A stretch of DNA of 64,000 nt from Bryobacterales bacterium (GTDB lineage Bacteria > Acidobacteriota > Terriglobia > Bryobacterales > Bryobacteraceae), in contig JAFAQY010000027.1 in assembly GCA_019261985.1 (NCBI GenBank), positions 1 through 64,000 on the forward strand, in the 5' to 3' direction. The notes under the pieces are model-generated. The model worked only from the letters and a program-made list of their open reading frames with translations. It made no database searches and had not been told where the DNA came from. A program made the position numbers and the translations under genes. Positions 1-9,435 of this stretch are shown here, piece by piece (position 1 is the first letter of the stretch; the number at the start of each line of letters is the position of its first letter).

Positions 1-96
1 AAGGAAAGTATGGCGCGGCTCATGGATCGCCTGCGCGCGATCACGTCGACGGCCAGAGGCTTCACGCCTGTGCTGGCCACGGCTCTCCGCCTCTGA
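1..96 (+). CDS. 3' end of an unidentified gene (partial)
   Basis: An open frame runs from base 1 to a TGA at 94-96 and encodes 31 residues rich in Arg, Leu, Ala and Thr, ending in ALRL. A hairpin starts three bases after the stop, which is what one expects at a gene end. The start lies outside the window. No family is recognisable from so short a tail, and the frame could be chance in GC-rich DNA. Confidence 0.4.
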   Translation, partial: KESMARLMDRLRAITSTARGFTPVLATALRL

Positions 97-98
97 AA

Positions 99-132
99 GC
101 CGTCGTGCATAAATTTCTATGCACGAAACGGC
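99..132. terminator. Hairpin terminator candidate between convergent gene ends
   Basis: GTGCATA (105-111) pairs with TATGCAC (118-124) around the loop AATTTC. The stem extends through C104-G125 and, past a two-base AA bulge, GCCGT (99-103) pairs with ACGGC (128-132). It starts three bases after the TGA of the upstream plus-strand frame and lies between that gene and the convergent lipA. There is no U-tract on the plus side, so rho-independent termination is only plausible. Confidence 0.45.
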
Positions 133-248
133 CAAACAAAACAACAACCTATAGGAGGAGAGCAGAACTAGTCGGATCTTAACAGCTTTCCCGACTACAG
201 ATCGGATATCAGAACCGCGCAGGAGGAATGGTCTGCGCGCATAATTTA
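133..248. other. Intergenic stretch with two further small inverted repeats
   Basis: TAGTCGG (169-175) can pair with CCGACTA (191-197). GCGCAG (217-222) can pair with CTGCGC (233-238), with an AGGAGG-like purine run partly in its stem and loop. Another purine run, AGGAGGAGAG, lies near 153-162. The stretch sits between two convergent genes, so a leader for a gene is not expected. No known ncRNA or riboswitch was recognised. Confidence 0.3.
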
Positions 249-285
249 GGTGGCAAGCCGCCGCAGGATGGCATCCTGCCCCACA
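249..285 (+). repeat. Dispersed two-hairpin element, GGC-loop type
   Basis: A near-palindrome GGTGGC-AA-GCCGCC is followed by a perfect hairpin CAGGAT-GGC-ATCCTG (264-278) and the tail CCCCACA. The architecture matches the element at 50185-50227. It begins eight bases beyond the lipA stop codon, on the antisense strand relative to lipA. Confidence 0.7.
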
Positions 286-293
286 GGGGCTGC

Positions 294-1160
294 TTAAAGA
301 ATGGCGTCGGCGGCGTGATACGAACTGCGCACTAGCGGACCACTCTCCACGTGGCTGAATCCTATTTCGTAGCCGCGGCGCTTGAGCTCGGCGAATTCGT
401 CTAGCGTCACATAACGCAGGATCGGCAAATGCTTGGGCGATGGCCGGAGGTATTGTCCGAGCGTAAGGATGTCAACATTGGCGGCGCACAGATCGCGCAT
501 GACCTCCAGCACTTCTGCGATGGTCTCGCCCAAGCCGAGCATTAGACCGCTCTTGGTTGGCGTCGAAGGACATGCTTGCTTGGCATATGCCAGCATGTCG
601 AGCGAGCGCTGATATCGCGCGCCCAGCCGCACTTGGCGGTACAGCCTGGGAACCGTTTCCGTGTTGTGGTTCAGAATGTCCGGCGCGGCTTCGAGCACGA
701 TGTCCATGGCCGCGTGTGAGCCTTGGAAATCGGGGACCAAGACTTCGACGCCGCATCCGGGAACCCGCTCGCGTATGGCGCGGATCGTCATGGCGAACAA
801 CTCCGCTCCGCCGTCCTTGCGGTCGTCGCGGTTCACGCTGGTGATCACGGCGAATTTGAGACCCAGCGCGGCGCAGGCTTCGGCGACCCGGCGCGGCTCG
901 TCGTAATCGACCGGAAGGGGTCCGCCTTTTTGAACGGCGCAAAATCCGCACCGGCGCGTACATACATTGCCGAGGATCATGAAGGTCGCGGTGCGACGAT
1001 TCCAGCAATCGCCCACATTGGGGCAGGCCGCGCTTTCGCAGACGGTGTGGAGATGGAGCGATTGGACTAACTGTTTTAATCCGCGGTAGTTCTCACCAAC
1101 AGGGGCGGGCGCGCGCAGCCAAGCTGGCCGCACAGTTCTGGGTTCGATGGAAACGAGCAC
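294..1160 (-). CDS. lipA: Lipoyl synthase
   Basis: Radical SAM enzyme that inserts two sulfurs into octanoyl groups on lipoyl domains of 2-oxoacid dehydrogenases and the glycine cleavage H protein. The LipA-specific cluster C41-x4-C46-x5-C52 is followed by the radical SAM triad C67-x3-C71-x2-C74. The C-terminal RSSYHA motif that supplies the auxiliary-cluster serine is present. At 288 residues it has the usual length. The start is GTG at 1160, two bases after the TAA of the upstream formimidoyltransferase, so the two are co-transcribed. No lipB is visible nearby. Confidence 0.95.
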   Translation of the reverse strand: MLVSIEPRTVRPAWLRAPAPVGENYRGLKQLVQSLHLHTVCESAACPNVGDCWNRRTATFMILGNVCTRRCGFCAVQKGGPLPVDYDEPRRVAEACAALGLKFAVITSVNRDDRKDGGAELFAMTIRAIRERVPGCGVEVLVPDFQGSHAAMDIVLEAAPDILNHNTETVPRLYRQVRLGARYQRSLDMLAYAKQACPSTPTKSGLMLGLGETIAEVLEVMRDLCAANVDILTLGQYLRPSPKHLPILRYVTLDEFAELKRRGYEIGFSHVESGPLVRSSYHAADAIL

Positions 1161-1162
1161 CT

Positions 1163-2038
1163 TTAGTTCGAGTTTAACAACTGCTCAATTCGATTCTCGA
1201 TAATTCGCGCTGGATTGAAGTTTTCAGCTCGATCGAAAAATGCGGGGAAAAGCTCATAGGCGCGCCGCGGAATGAAGCCGATCAACTCGCCGGTTAAAAC
1301 GCGTGTGCCCAGCCGCTGTGCTTCCGCCTCGATTGTTTCAAAAACCCGATCGAGAGGCGTTTCCATGAATCTCGTCAGGTTCATGGAGACTTGAGCGCGG
1401 CTGGCCGACGCGAGAAAGAGGCCGATGGCTTTCACGTGCGGGAATCCCCCGGAAGACGCGCGAATTTTCTTCGCGATCGCGCGGGCGATGGCGGTATCGG
1501 CGGTTTCTAGCAGGACGTTATACGCGATCAGGATGTGGCGCGCTCCGACCATGGAGGCTCCCCAGGATGGGTGCGCAGTGAGATTGCCGATGTCCGGAGG
1601 AAGTCCGTCGAATTCGCGACGCCGCACTTTCTCGAGTCGCTCCCGTCCGGGCGTCAGTGCCGCGGCTTCGTAGAAATAAACCGGAATGCCGAATCGGCTC
1701 CAGAGTTCAGCTCCCGCCCGATGGGCAGCTTTTGCGCAGTCTTCGAGCGATGCGCCGGCAAGCGGAACGAAAGGAATTACATCCGCCGCGCCGACGCGAG
1801 GATGTTCGCCCCAATGGCCTGCGAGATCGATTAACCCGGCGGCCTTACCCGCCGCGCGGACTGCCGCTTCTACCACCGGCTCCGGCGTTCCCGCGAAAGT
1901 GACGACGCTGCGATTGTGGTCGGCATCGGATTCCCATCCGAGAAGCAGAACGCCGGGCGTGGCGCGTATGCTTTCTACGATCGCGCATACGATCGCTGCG
2001 TCTCGCCCTTCGGAGAAATTTGGAACGCATTCGATCAT
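1163..2038 (-). CDS. Glutamate formimidoyltransferase (FTCD N-terminal type)
   Basis: Transfers a formimino group between tetrahydrofolate and glutamate in histidine breakdown or folate one-carbon metabolism. The 291 residues match the stand-alone formiminotransferase domain: [11 protein letters not shown] at the N-terminus, a glycine- and His-rich stretch with [20 protein letters not shown], and a C-terminal subdomain with QVSMNLTRF. The cyclodeaminase domain of the bifunctional enzyme is absent. The ATG at 2038 overlaps the TGA of the DUF2461 gene (ATGA), and lipA follows two bases after its stop, so this is a three-gene operon. No hut genes are next to it. Confidence 0.88.
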   Translation of the reverse strand: MIECVPNFSEGRDAAIVCAIVESIRATPGVLLLGWESDADHNRSVVTFAGTPEPVVEAAVRAAGKAAGLIDLAGHWGEHPRVGAADVIPFVPLAGASLEDCAKAAHRAGAELWSRFGIPVYFYEAAALTPGRERLEKVRRREFDGLPPDIGNLTAHPSWGASMVGARHILIAYNVLLETADTAIARAIAKKIRASSGGFPHVKAIGLFLASASRAQVSMNLTRFMETPLDRVFETIEAEAQRLGTRVLTGELIGFIPRRAYELFPAFFDRAENFNPARIIENRIEQLLNSN

Positions 2039-2715
2039 GCTTCGGCGGCCTTACGCACCAGCCCGGCGTTCAGCATTTCAATCACCGGCGCTCCGGCGCG
2101 GAAGCGCTTCACGATCTCGGGGAGCAGCTTGGGTGATTCGGTAATTTCGGGCTCCAGCTCGGCGCCGAAATACCAAGCCTTGCGCCGGATTAAATCGCTG
2201 GCGGGGTGCGCGGGATCGAACCCCTTGGGGCTGCGCGCAAGCGAGTCGCCGCGAAGCTCGCCCATTAGCTTTTCGACGGATTTCATTGCTTCGCGAAATT
2301 CCTGGTGATGCGCGGCAAGCCACGTCCGGACCGCGAACAGTTCCACCGGCCCCGGCATGTAAGCGCCCATAGCGATGGCCACCGATTTCGGCGCGATATG
2401 GAAATAGAATCCGGCGCTGGTGTGGCGCTCTTTATCGCGCCGGGGAAAGATTGCGGCAACGTGGGTCTTGTAGGGAGTTTTGTCCGGGCTGAATCGCGTG
2501 TCGCGATAGATGCGATACACGGCTTTCTTCGGGTCGGTGATGTGATCGGGAGCGAAGCGCAATAATTCGGCGTTAACAGCTTCAACAAGCTCCAGCATCG
2601 GCGCTTTGACGCTGGTTTCGAAGATCTCCTTTCGCGGCTGGAACCATTCCCGTCGATTGTTGCGTTCCAAACCGCGTAGAAATTTGAGCGCTTCGGGCGG
2701 AAATCCGGCGAACAT
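2035..2715 (-). CDS. DUF2461 (TIGR02453) family protein
   Basis: A 226-residue protein with the hallmarks of the DUF2461 family: FLRGLERNNRREWFQPRK near the N-terminus, then AVYRIYRDTRFSPDKTPYKT and AGFYFHIAPKSVAIAMGAY. The biochemical role of the family is unknown. It is the first gene of the DUF2461-formimidoyltransferase-lipA operon. Only 19 bases separate its ATG from the divergent murB, so the two promoters must overlap or lie within the coding sequences. Confidence 0.85.
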   Translation of the reverse strand: MFAGFPPEALKFLRGLERNNRREWFQPRKEIFETSVKAPMLELVEAVNAELLRFAPDHITDPKKAVYRIYRDTRFSPDKTPYKTHVAAIFPRRDKERHTSAGFYFHIAPKSVAIAMGAYMPGPVELFAVRTWLAAHHQEFREAMKSVEKLMGELRGDSLARSPKGFDPAHPASDLIRRKAWYFGAELEPEITESPKLLPEIVKRFRAGAPVIEMLNAGLVRKAAEA

Positions 2716-2734
2716 AGGGTAAGTTTAGAATACG

Positions 2735-3676
2735 ATGCTTGCCCGCCTCCGGGACATTCCCGGTCTCGAAATTTGCAAAAACGTCCCGCTAAGCGGCCTT
2801 ACGCGTTTTGGGCTGGGAGGACCGGCCTGTGTGCTCGCGGACGCATCGACAGAGGAGGCTCTGGCCGCCGCGCTTGATGTTGTTCGAGGGGCCGCATGTC
2901 CTTACGCGCTGGCCGGCGGCGGCACGAATCTCATCGCCTCCGATGCCGGCTTTCCTGGCGCGGTACTGCGATACACGGCCAACCGTATCGAAGTTGACGA
3001 TCACAGAATCGTGGTAGAAGCAGGAGCCGTGCTTCAACATCTGGTCGATTTCAGCATTGCGCGCGGACTGAAAGGGCTGGAGACGATGACTGGAATTCCG
3101 GGATGGACAGGAGGGGCGGTTTACGGAAATGCGGGAGCTTATGGTCATTCGATCCAGGAACGCATCGAGTGGGTTCGTTTCTATGATGGCCGGCGCTGTC
3201 GCGAAATCGGTAATGCCGAGTGCGATTTCCGCTACCGGGAGAGCGTGTTCAAGGCGCGGAAGGGTTGGATTGTTGTCGCGGCGGGGCTGCGCATGGAAGC
3301 CGGCGATGAGGATCAACTGCGGACTACAGCCGAAGGAATTCTTCGCATCCGCAACGAGAAATACCCTCCCTCCATGCGGTGCGCGGGCAGCATTTTCAAA
3401 AACCTTCTACTTGCCGATCTGCCGGAGTGCGTGCGGGCGATGATCCCGCCAACCGTAATTCGAGAGGGCAAAGTGCCATCCGCCTACTTCCTGGAGCAAG
3501 TGGGCGCGAAGGGGATGGCCAATGGACCGATTGTGGTTGCCGGGTACCATGCGAATCTCATCTACAACACGGGCGGGGGAACCGCGCGCCAGCTTCGCGA
3601 ATTAATTCGAGAGCTTAAGCTGCGCGTCAAGGCCGCATACGCGATTGAGCTTGAGGAAGAGGTGCAGCATTTGTGA
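2735..3676 (+). CDS. murB: UDP-N-acetylenolpyruvoylglucosamine reductase
   Basis: FAD- and NADPH-dependent reduction of UDP-GlcNAc-enolpyruvate to UDP-MurNAc in peptidoglycan synthesis. FAD-binding motifs are LAGGGTNLIASDAGFPG and TGIPGWTGGAVYGNAGAYG. The C-terminal domain carries RCAGSIFKN, with the serine expected to be the proton donor, and a late conserved glutamate. The length (313 residues) and lack of a tyrosine-loop insertion suggest a type II enzyme. It stands apart from any mur/fts cluster. Its 3' end overlaps the convergent thiE by 50 bases. Confidence 0.94.
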   Translation: MLARLRDIPGLEICKNVPLSGLTRFGLGGPACVLADASTEEALAAALDVVRGAACPYALAGGGTNLIASDAGFPGAVLRYTANRIEVDDHRIVVEAGAVLQHLVDFSIARGLKGLETMTGIPGWTGGAVYGNAGAYGHSIQERIEWVRFYDGRRCREIGNAECDFRYRESVFKARKGWIVVAAGLRMEAGDEDQLRTTAEGILRIRNEKYPPSMRCAGSIFKNLLLADLPECVRAMIPPTVIREGKVPSAYFLEQVGAKGMANGPIVVAGYHANLIYNTGGGTARQLRELIRELKLRVKAAYAIELEEEVQHL

Positions 3677-4280
3677 GAGCGATCCACTCCTGGCACCGGG
3701 CGCGGACATTCGGAAATAAATCTCCAATCACGGCCGCGGAATCCGCTCCCGCATCGAAGACTTCGATCGCGTTCGCGCGCGTGATGCCGCCAATCGCGAC
3801 CAGCGGACGATTCGAGAGCGGGCGCAGGCGGCGCAATCCATCCACTCTGACGATCGGATCGGGGTTCTGCTTCGAAGCTGTGCCGAAGATAGGACCTAGC
3901 GCGAGGTAATCCGCGGGCTCGTCCGCCGCGGCGCGCAATTGTGCTTCGTTGTGGGTAGAAAGACCTATTGGCGTTGTTGCTCCGACAATCGAACGAACTT
4001 CGGACGGCCGGAGGTCGTCCTGGCCCAGATGCAGGGCAGCTCCCATCAGGCGAGCGAGGTCGGCACGATCATTCACGACGAACAGCGCTCCGGCGTCGCG
4101 ACAGATGGCGCCAATGCGCTGAAGCAGATCGACGGTTTCGCGAGACCAGAAACCCTTGTGCCGCAACTGAAGAATTCTGACGCCGGCAGCCACCATTTCC
4201 AGCGCGGCGCTTTCGGGACGTATGCCGTGGCGCGCGGCAGTTTCCGTATCGAGGATGGGGTAGAAGCGCGGCAGAAGCAT
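3627..4280 (-). CDS. thiE: Thiamine-phosphate synthase family protein
   Basis: Condenses HMP-pyrophosphate with the thiazole phosphate to thiamine monophosphate in a TIM barrel. The motifs ILQLRHKGF, LFVVNDRADLA, ALHLGQDDL, IGLSTHN, YLALGPIFGT-K and LVAIGGI follow in family order. The 217 residues are normal for ThiE. The basic C-terminal tail PQAQSRMRP lies in the overlap with murB. It starts at an ATG eight bases after the fumarase stop and is probably co-transcribed with it. A TenI-type aminase is less likely given the intact phosphate-binding motifs. Confidence 0.9.
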   Translation of the reverse strand: MLLPRFYPILDTETAARHGIRPESAALEMVAAGVRILQLRHKGFWSRETVDLLQRIGAICRDAGALFVVNDRADLARLMGAALHLGQDDLRPSEVRSIVGATTPIGLSTHNEAQLRAAADEPADYLALGPIFGTASKQNPDPIVRVDGLRRLRPLSNRPLVAIGGITRANAIEVFDAGADSAAVIGDLFPNVRARCQEWIALTNAAPLPQAQSRMRP

Positions 4281-4287
4281 GCCGCGC

Positions 4288-5808
4288 CTATTTCACCGTT
4301 TGCAAATCTTCCAAGGCTTTGCCGGATTCATGCTCGATGCCCGCGTGCAGACTATTGCCGTGCGCGTCCATGGTGACGATGGCTAAGAAATCGTGCACAG
4401 TCAAATGCCACATGGCCTCGGGAATTCCAAAATCGAGGAGGTGAACCCCGAGGACCCGATCGACTTTGCGCGCGTAGAATTGAGCCGCGCCGCCGATCGC
4501 ATTCAGGTAAACTGCGCCGCATTCCTTCATCGCAGCCAGCGTTTTCTTACCCATGCCGCCCTTGCCAATCACGGCTCGAACACGGTAGTTCTTAATTATG
4601 TCGGCTTGATATGGCTCCTCGCGGCTGCTGGTGGTGGGTCCGGCGGCTTTGACCGTCCACGTATCGCCGTTCTTCAGCATCACCGGTCCGCAGTGGTAGA
4701 GCACGGAACCGCGCATATCGACCGGCGGAGGATTCTTCATCAGATGAGCGTGGACAGCATCGCGACCGGTGAACATTTCTCCGTTGACGATGACGACGTC
4801 GCCAACCTTGAGCGAACGCACCTGCTCCTCGGATAGCGGAGCGCGGAGCGCGATTTCGCGGCCGGTAAGAGGAAATCCTTCGCTGCGCGCCATTTTTTCT
4901 ACAGGGCGCGATGGATCACGATACAGCCACTGCGTGATCGCGCCGCTTTGCGCATCCAGGCGGACCCCGAGGCGGCGGAAGGCCCAGCACTCATAAGCAA
5001 CCGACACGAAGAAACTCGCCGGCAGACGGTTCGCAACGGCAATCTTGCATCCGATCAGAGAGACTTTGCCGCCGAAGCCCATCGCGCCGATGCCGAGCCG
5101 GTTCGCTTCCTCGACGATTTCCGCTTCGAGCTTTGCGAGTTCGGGAACCGGGTTGCTGTCATCGAGGGTGCGGAATAACTGGTTTTTCGCAAGCAGATAT
5201 CCGTGCGCGCGGTCGCTTCCGACGCAAACTCCCACAGCTCCCGGAGCGCATCCCTGCCCCTGCGCCTGCCAGACGGCGTGCAAAATGCATTTGCGAACTC
5301 CTTCCAGATCGCGCCCGGCTTTGCCTAGATGATCGAGTTCTGCAGGCAGAGAGTACTGGATATTCTTGTTCTCGCAGCCGCCCCCCTTGAGGATCAGCTT
5401 CACTTCGATTTCATCGTTTTCCCACTGCTCGAAGTGGATAACGGGAGTTTCGATGCCCAGATTATTGCCCGAATTTTTGCCGGTAAGCGAATCGACGGAG
5501 TTTGGCCGCAGCTTGCCTCGCCGCGTCGCTTCGGCGACCGCGTCGCGAATGGCTTTTCGAATGGCGATCTGGTTGACTCCGACAGGAGTATGCACATCGA
5601 AGGTCGGCATGCCGGTGTCCTGGCAGATCGGACCTTCGTCCGAGGCGGCCATATCGATGTTGGACGCGATTATGCCGAGAGCTTGCGACGCCTGGGTGCC
5701 GGGCGCCTCGTTCGCAATGGCGATACCCATCGCCGCGCGGACGTCGGGAGGCAGATTTGTGGCTGTTTGAGCGATCAGTTCGATGAGGCTTTCTTCGATG
5801 AATTGCAT
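4288..5808 (-). CDS. Class I (iron-sulfur) fumarate hydratase
   Basis: Reversible hydration of fumarate to malate, or a related hydroxyacid, in a single chain of 506 residues. The N-terminal Fe-S domain shows GPICQDTGMPTFDVHTPVG, LKGGGCENKN and GCAPGAVGVCVGSDRAHGY, whose cysteines include the expected [4Fe-4S] ligands. The C-terminal beta domain shows GPTTSSREEPYQ and VIGKGGMGKKT. I chose the ATG at 5808 (MQFIEESLIELI) over the upstream ATG at 5871, because the 21 extra residues are not family-like and would overlap the divergent methyltransferase. L-tartrate dehydratase is an alternative in this fold. Confidence 0.9.
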   Translation of the reverse strand: MQFIEESLIELIAQTATNLPPDVRAAMGIAIANEAPGTQASQALGIIASNIDMAASDEGPICQDTGMPTFDVHTPVGVNQIAIRKAIRDAVAEATRRGKLRPNSVDSLTGKNSGNNLGIETPVIHFEQWENDEIEVKLILKGGGCENKNIQYSLPAELDHLGKAGRDLEGVRKCILHAVWQAQGQGCAPGAVGVCVGSDRAHGYLLAKNQLFRTLDDSNPVPELAKLEAEIVEEANRLGIGAMGFGGKVSLIGCKIAVANRLPASFFVSVAYECWAFRRLGVRLDAQSGAITQWLYRDPSRPVEKMARSEGFPLTGREIALRAPLSEEQVRSLKVGDVVIVNGEMFTGRDAVHAHLMKNPPPVDMRGSVLYHCGPVMLKNGDTWTVKAAGPTTSSREEPYQADIIKNYRVRAVIGKGGMGKKTLAAMKECGAVYLNAIGGAAQFYARKVDRVLGVHLLDFGIPEAMWHLTVHDFLAIVTMDAHGNSLHAGIEHESGKALEDLQTVK

Positions 5809-5861
5809 GAGGGAATCAGGATTAATTTTAGCGCGTGGAGCCGGGTTATCCTGGAGAACTG

Positions 5862-6527
5862 ATGTCAGCACATACTCCGGCCGAGCTTTCGAACATCTAT
5901 AAAACTCGGTTCGCAGGCCAATCCGAGTACCGGCTTAGAGTTTGGAGAGTTCTGTGCGATTTCTTTTCCGAGTGGATACCAGCCGAGTCCAGCGTCCTCG
6001 ACCTCGGCTGCGGCTATTGCGAATTCATTAACAACGTCCGCGCCCGGAACAAGTTCGCGATGGATCTCAACCCCGACGTAGATCAACTCGCGGCTCCGGG
6101 TATTCGCGTTCTGCGGCAGGATTGCTCGGCAGACTGGGATCTGGCATCTAATAGTTTGGACGCGGTCTTCACCAGTAATTTCTTTGAACATTTGCCGGAC
6201 AAGGCGGCGCTGCAGCGAACGCTGGAAAATGCCATGCGATGTCTACGGTCGGGCGGCCGCCTGGTGGCGATGGGGCCCAATATCAAATACGTTCCTGGCG
6301 GCTATTGGGATTTTTTCGATCATTACATTCCTCTTACGGAACTTTCTTTGGCAGAGGTCCTAAAATCGTGTGCGTTTGATATTGAGGTGTGTATCGGCCG
6401 TTTTCTGCCCTACACGATGTCGCAAGGCCGAACCTATCCTGTTTCGATGCTGAGAATTTATCTTGCGACGCGATGGATTTGGCGGCTTTTCGGAAAGCAG
6501 TTCCTTGTGGTTGCGCGAAAGGCGTAG
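5862..6527 (+). CDS. Class I SAM-dependent methyltransferase
   Basis: A 221-residue Rossmann-type methyltransferase. Motif I is VLDLGCGYCEFINNV, followed by an acidic post-I strand (FAMDLNPDVD), motif II near DAVFTSNFFEHLPD and a motif III region RSGGRLVAMGPN. The start is the ATG at 5862, with GGAG eight bases upstream. It opens the plus-strand glycan cluster, and seven bases separate its stop from the next gene. The substrate is probably a sugar or lipid carrier intermediate, judged from context only. Confidence 0.8.
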   Translation: MSAHTPAELSNIYKTRFAGQSEYRLRVWRVLCDFFSEWIPAESSVLDLGCGYCEFINNVRARNKFAMDLNPDVDQLAAPGIRVLRQDCSADWDLASNSLDAVFTSNFFEHLPDKAALQRTLENAMRCLRSGGRLVAMGPNIKYVPGGYWDFFDHYIPLTELSLAEVLKSCAFDIEVCIGRFLPYTMSQGRTYPVSMLRIYLATRWIWRLFGKQFLVVARKA

Positions 6528-6534
6528 TTCGACT

Positions 6535-8304
6535 ATGGCGCAAGTCGTTACCGCATCTTTAAAACTCGAAAAGGATTTCCCCCAAACGCCGAGTGTTGCG
6601 CGGTTCGGGCGCTGGGCAATGCCGTTCGGCCCAGCCGTGTTTTTTCTAAATCTGGCTACCTCGATTTTATTCCTGCTTTTCGGACCATATTCGAATTTCG
6701 CCGCCGCGGGTTATCTTGACCCATGGTTTTACACCGGATATTTCACGCACTTCACGTACATGGTCAGCCATTTCGGAGCCACCTATTACGCCTCGCGTCT
6801 GCCTTGGATTATCCCCGGCGTTCTCGTGTTCAAGATCGCCCCACCGATGGCGGCGAGCGTGCTGTTGAACGCACTGATCTGTGCCTTTAGCGGCACTGCG
6901 CTTTTCTTTATCGTCTATTGGTCTTATGGCCCGTTTCCGGCTGTATTGGCGTCGATCGTTCTCGTTACCAATCCGTATTTCATGTCTACAATTTCATGGG
7001 ATTATCCGGATGGGCCGGCCATTGCGTACGCATTCGCCGCTTTAGCTTTATTCGCGCATCCGCCGCCCGTGCGTTTCAAGTACAGTATGGGCGCGGGAAT
7101 TGCGTTCGCATTATGCGCGGCCACAAATCTCGCCGCCATCCCGGTGCTGTTGGGAATCCTTGTAGTTCCTGTTTGGAGATATAAACGGGATCCAAAAGCG
7201 TTTGTGCATACCGCCGTAGGCGCGTTGTCAGGCGCTATTCTCACTTCGGCCATCCTAATCATATTGAGCAAATGGCTGCTCAACCTCTACCAGTTCTATC
7301 TGCCGCAGGTCAGGATGATCGAATACGTCCGCGCCCACCCGGACTATTTGGCGAATATGTGGGGCACCGGTAATGCATGGATTCCGAAAGCGTACAGGCT
7401 GGGGCCTGCGTTGTTTACGGTCTTTGCGGGAGGGGCAGTGCTGTTTCGGCGGAGCGCCAGGACTGGCATATACCTGCCGGTTTATCTCTGCTGGATCACG
7501 ACGTTCGGGCTGTTATGTTTGTTTGAGTTCGGGTTCCACAATGTAAGTTTGCGCGTGGCGTACGTAGGTTCGTATATGGTTTGCCCGTTGATGGCCTGCG
7601 CGGGTCTCCTTATCGGCGAAGCTATGTTCCAGCGGGACGCGAGGTCGAAACCGTCCGCGGCGGGGTACGTCATCGCCGCCGCGCTGGCGGCATTCGGCAT
7701 CGCCCTGCCGGTCTTGTATGCACAATCGCGTGTGCCCCCGATCTCCTTTTCCGAATTCTGGATCGGTCTCGCCGTCTTGTCGCTCGTGACACCGGTTTTA
7801 CTTGCGGTCCCGCGGCGTTCGCGTATTTTCGGAACCGCGGCATGTGGTCTTATCTTTATCGCTCTGTTCCTTGGACCGGCTCGCGACCAGGCGCTGGGAT
7901 ATGTGTGGACGAACGAGAACGCGGATGTCTTTCAGACCTTGATGCGAATTGAAGGAGTAATCGATTCGAGCGTTCCGCGAACCAGAACGGTGCGGTTCTG
8001 GTACGATCTTCACGAGCCCGCGTCTAATCTGTTCGATTCCGCGTATTCGCTGTACTTGTGGGCTTACTTCGACTTTACGAAGCAATTGCCTTCGGCACGT
8101 GAAGGTGACATCAAGCGACTGGTGGATTCGAACACGACTTTCGCGCATCTCACGCTTAACACCGACAAGACGGCTGAACGGACGCGTCTTCTTGCGGAGC
8201 GCGGAATCATTGTGGGCAACCAGAGGAGCGCAGTGATGCATTCACAACTGGGGGATATTCATCTTGTTTTGCAAGATGTTGTCGATGATTCTAAACTTCA
8301 CTGA
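6535..8304 (+). CDS. Polytopic membrane protein, GT-C / PMT-like
   Basis: 589 residues with about eleven predicted membrane segments from residue 15 to about 460, then a soluble tail of about 130 residues. The topology and the large loop after the first segment (GYLDPWFYTGYFTHFTYM) resemble GT-C glycosyltransferases that use polyprenyl-phosphate sugars (PMT/ArnT group), but no acidic catalytic pair is clear. The start is the ATG at 6535. Lying between a methyltransferase and an epimerase, it probably transfers or flips a glycan. The assignment rests on shape, not on diagnostic residues. Confidence 0.6.
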   Translation: MAQVVTASLKLEKDFPQTPSVARFGRWAMPFGPAVFFLNLATSILFLLFGPYSNFAAAGYLDPWFYTGYFTHFTYMVSHFGATYYASRLPWIIPGVLVFKIAPPMAASVLLNALICAFSGTALFFIVYWSYGPFPAVLASIVLVTNPYFMSTISWDYPDGPAIAYAFAALALFAHPPPVRFKYSMGAGIAFALCAATNLAAIPVLLGILVVPVWRYKRDPKAFVHTAVGALSGAILTSAILIILSKWLLNLYQFYLPQVRMIEYVRAHPDYLANMWGTGNAWIPKAYRLGPALFTVFAGGAVLFRRSARTGIYLPVYLCWITTFGLLCLFEFGFHNVSLRVAYVGSYMVCPLMACAGLLIGEAMFQRDARSKPSAAGYVIAAALAAFGIALPVLYAQSRVPPISFSEFWIGLAVLSLVTPVLLAVPRRSRIFGTAACGLIFIALFLGPARDQALGYVWTNENADVFQTLMRIEGVIDSSVPRTRTVRFWYDLHEPASNLFDSAYSLYLWAYFDFTKQLPSAREGDIKRLVDSNTTFAHLTLNTDKTAERTRLLAERGIIVGNQRSAVMHSQLGDIHLVLQDVVDDSKLH

Positions 8305-8364
8305 GAGAACCTGGTTTGATGGCCAAACTAGAAGAGCAACATTGCCAGAGCCTGATGTGCGTTC

Positions 8365-9435
8365 ATGAAGATCCTGATTACCGGAATTTGTGGCTTCGTC
8401 GGCAGCCGTCTGGCTCACGCATTTCAGGCACGGTTAGAAGGCGCGGAAATTTTTGGCATCGACAACCTTGGCCGCGCGGGTTCCGAACTGAATCGGCCGC
8501 TTTTACGGCGCGCGGGATTTCGCCTGTTTCATGGTGATTTGCGGTTGGCCAGCGATTTCGAGGGGCTTCCCGCAGCCGATTGGGTGATCGACGCCGCGGC
8601 AAATCCTAGCGTGCTCGCCGGTGTCGACGGGAAATCCACAAGCCGTCAATTGCTAGAACACAATCTCTGGAGCGTAGTGAACACGCTGGAATATTGCCGT
8701 CAATGCAACGCGGGCGCGATTATTCTCAGCAGCAGCCGTGTGTACTCCGTCCCAGCGCTCGCCGCTCTTCCCGTCCACGCTGAAGGATGTGCTTTTCGGC
8801 TCGATCGCTCGGGGTCCGTGCAGCCGGGTGTTAGCGAAAGGGGAATTTCGGAACAGTTCTCCGTAGCGCCTCCGGTATCGCTGTATGGCGCCAGCAAACT
8901 CGCCTCGGAAACTATGGCGCTTGAGTACGGCGCCACCTTCGGCTTTCCGGTGTGGGTAAATCGCTGTGGAGTCCTGGCAGGCGCGGGGCAATTCGGCACC
9001 GCTGAACAGGGCATCTTCTCCTACTGGATACATGCGCATGCCGGCAGACATCCGCTTCGGTATATCGGCTTCGGGGGCCACGGGTGGCAAGTGCGGGATG
9101 CTTTTCATCCCGATGACCTCGCGGCGCTCATAATCGCTCAGATGCGCTCCGGAGCGAACCGGGGCTGCGTACTGAACGCCGGCGGAGGCGACGATAACTC
9201 CATGTCACTCGCACAACTCACGGCGTGGTGCGATGACCGCTTTGGAGCCATGACGCCGGTCGCGGATTCTGTCCACCGCCCGTTTGATGTACCTTGGCTG
9301 GTAATGGACTCGGGTCTTGCTGAAAAAACGTTTGATTGGCGGCCGGCAAAACCTCTTACAGCGATCCTTGAAGAAATTGCCGGACATGCACGGGAGAATC
9401 CCGGCTGGCTTGAGTACTGCGGAGTTGCGACGTGA
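8365..9435 (+). CDS. NAD-dependent sugar epimerase/dehydratase (CDP-paratose 2-epimerase-like)
   Basis: Extended short-chain dehydrogenase of 356 residues. The N-terminal ILITGICGFVGSRLA is the NAD-binding GxxGxxG. IDNLGRAGSELNRPLL and FHGDLR follow as in CDP-paratose/tyvelose epimerases. The catalytic motif is YGASK (SLYGASKLASE), preceded by the serine stretch ILSSSRVYS. WQVRDAFHPDDLAALI is the usual substrate-domain motif. It supplies a nucleotide sugar to the surrounding glycosyltransferases. The next gene overlaps its stop (GTGA). The exact sugar cannot be told from sequence. Confidence 0.82.
   Translation: MKILITGICGFVGSRLAHAFQARLEGAEIFGIDNLGRAGSELNRPLLRRAGFRLFHGDLRLASDFEGLPAADWVIDAAANPSVLAGVDGKSTSRQLLEHNLWSVVNTLEYCRQCNAGAIILSSSRVYSVPALAALPVHAEGCAFRLDRSGSVQPGVSERGISEQFSVAPPVSLYGASKLASETMALEYGATFGFPVWVNRCGVLAGAGQFGTAEQGIFSYWIHAHAGRHPLRYIGFGGHGWQVRDAFHPDDLAALIIAQMRSGANRGCVLNAGGGDDNSMSLAQLTAWCDDRFGAMTPVADSVHRPFDVPWLVMDSGLAEKTFDWRPAKPLTAILEEIAGHARENPGWLEYCGVAT

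Noticed and set aside
228-335. Short plus-strand frame behind AGGAGG at 221
   Set aside because: The purine run is only one base from the ATG and the frame runs through the repeat element and into antisense lipA.
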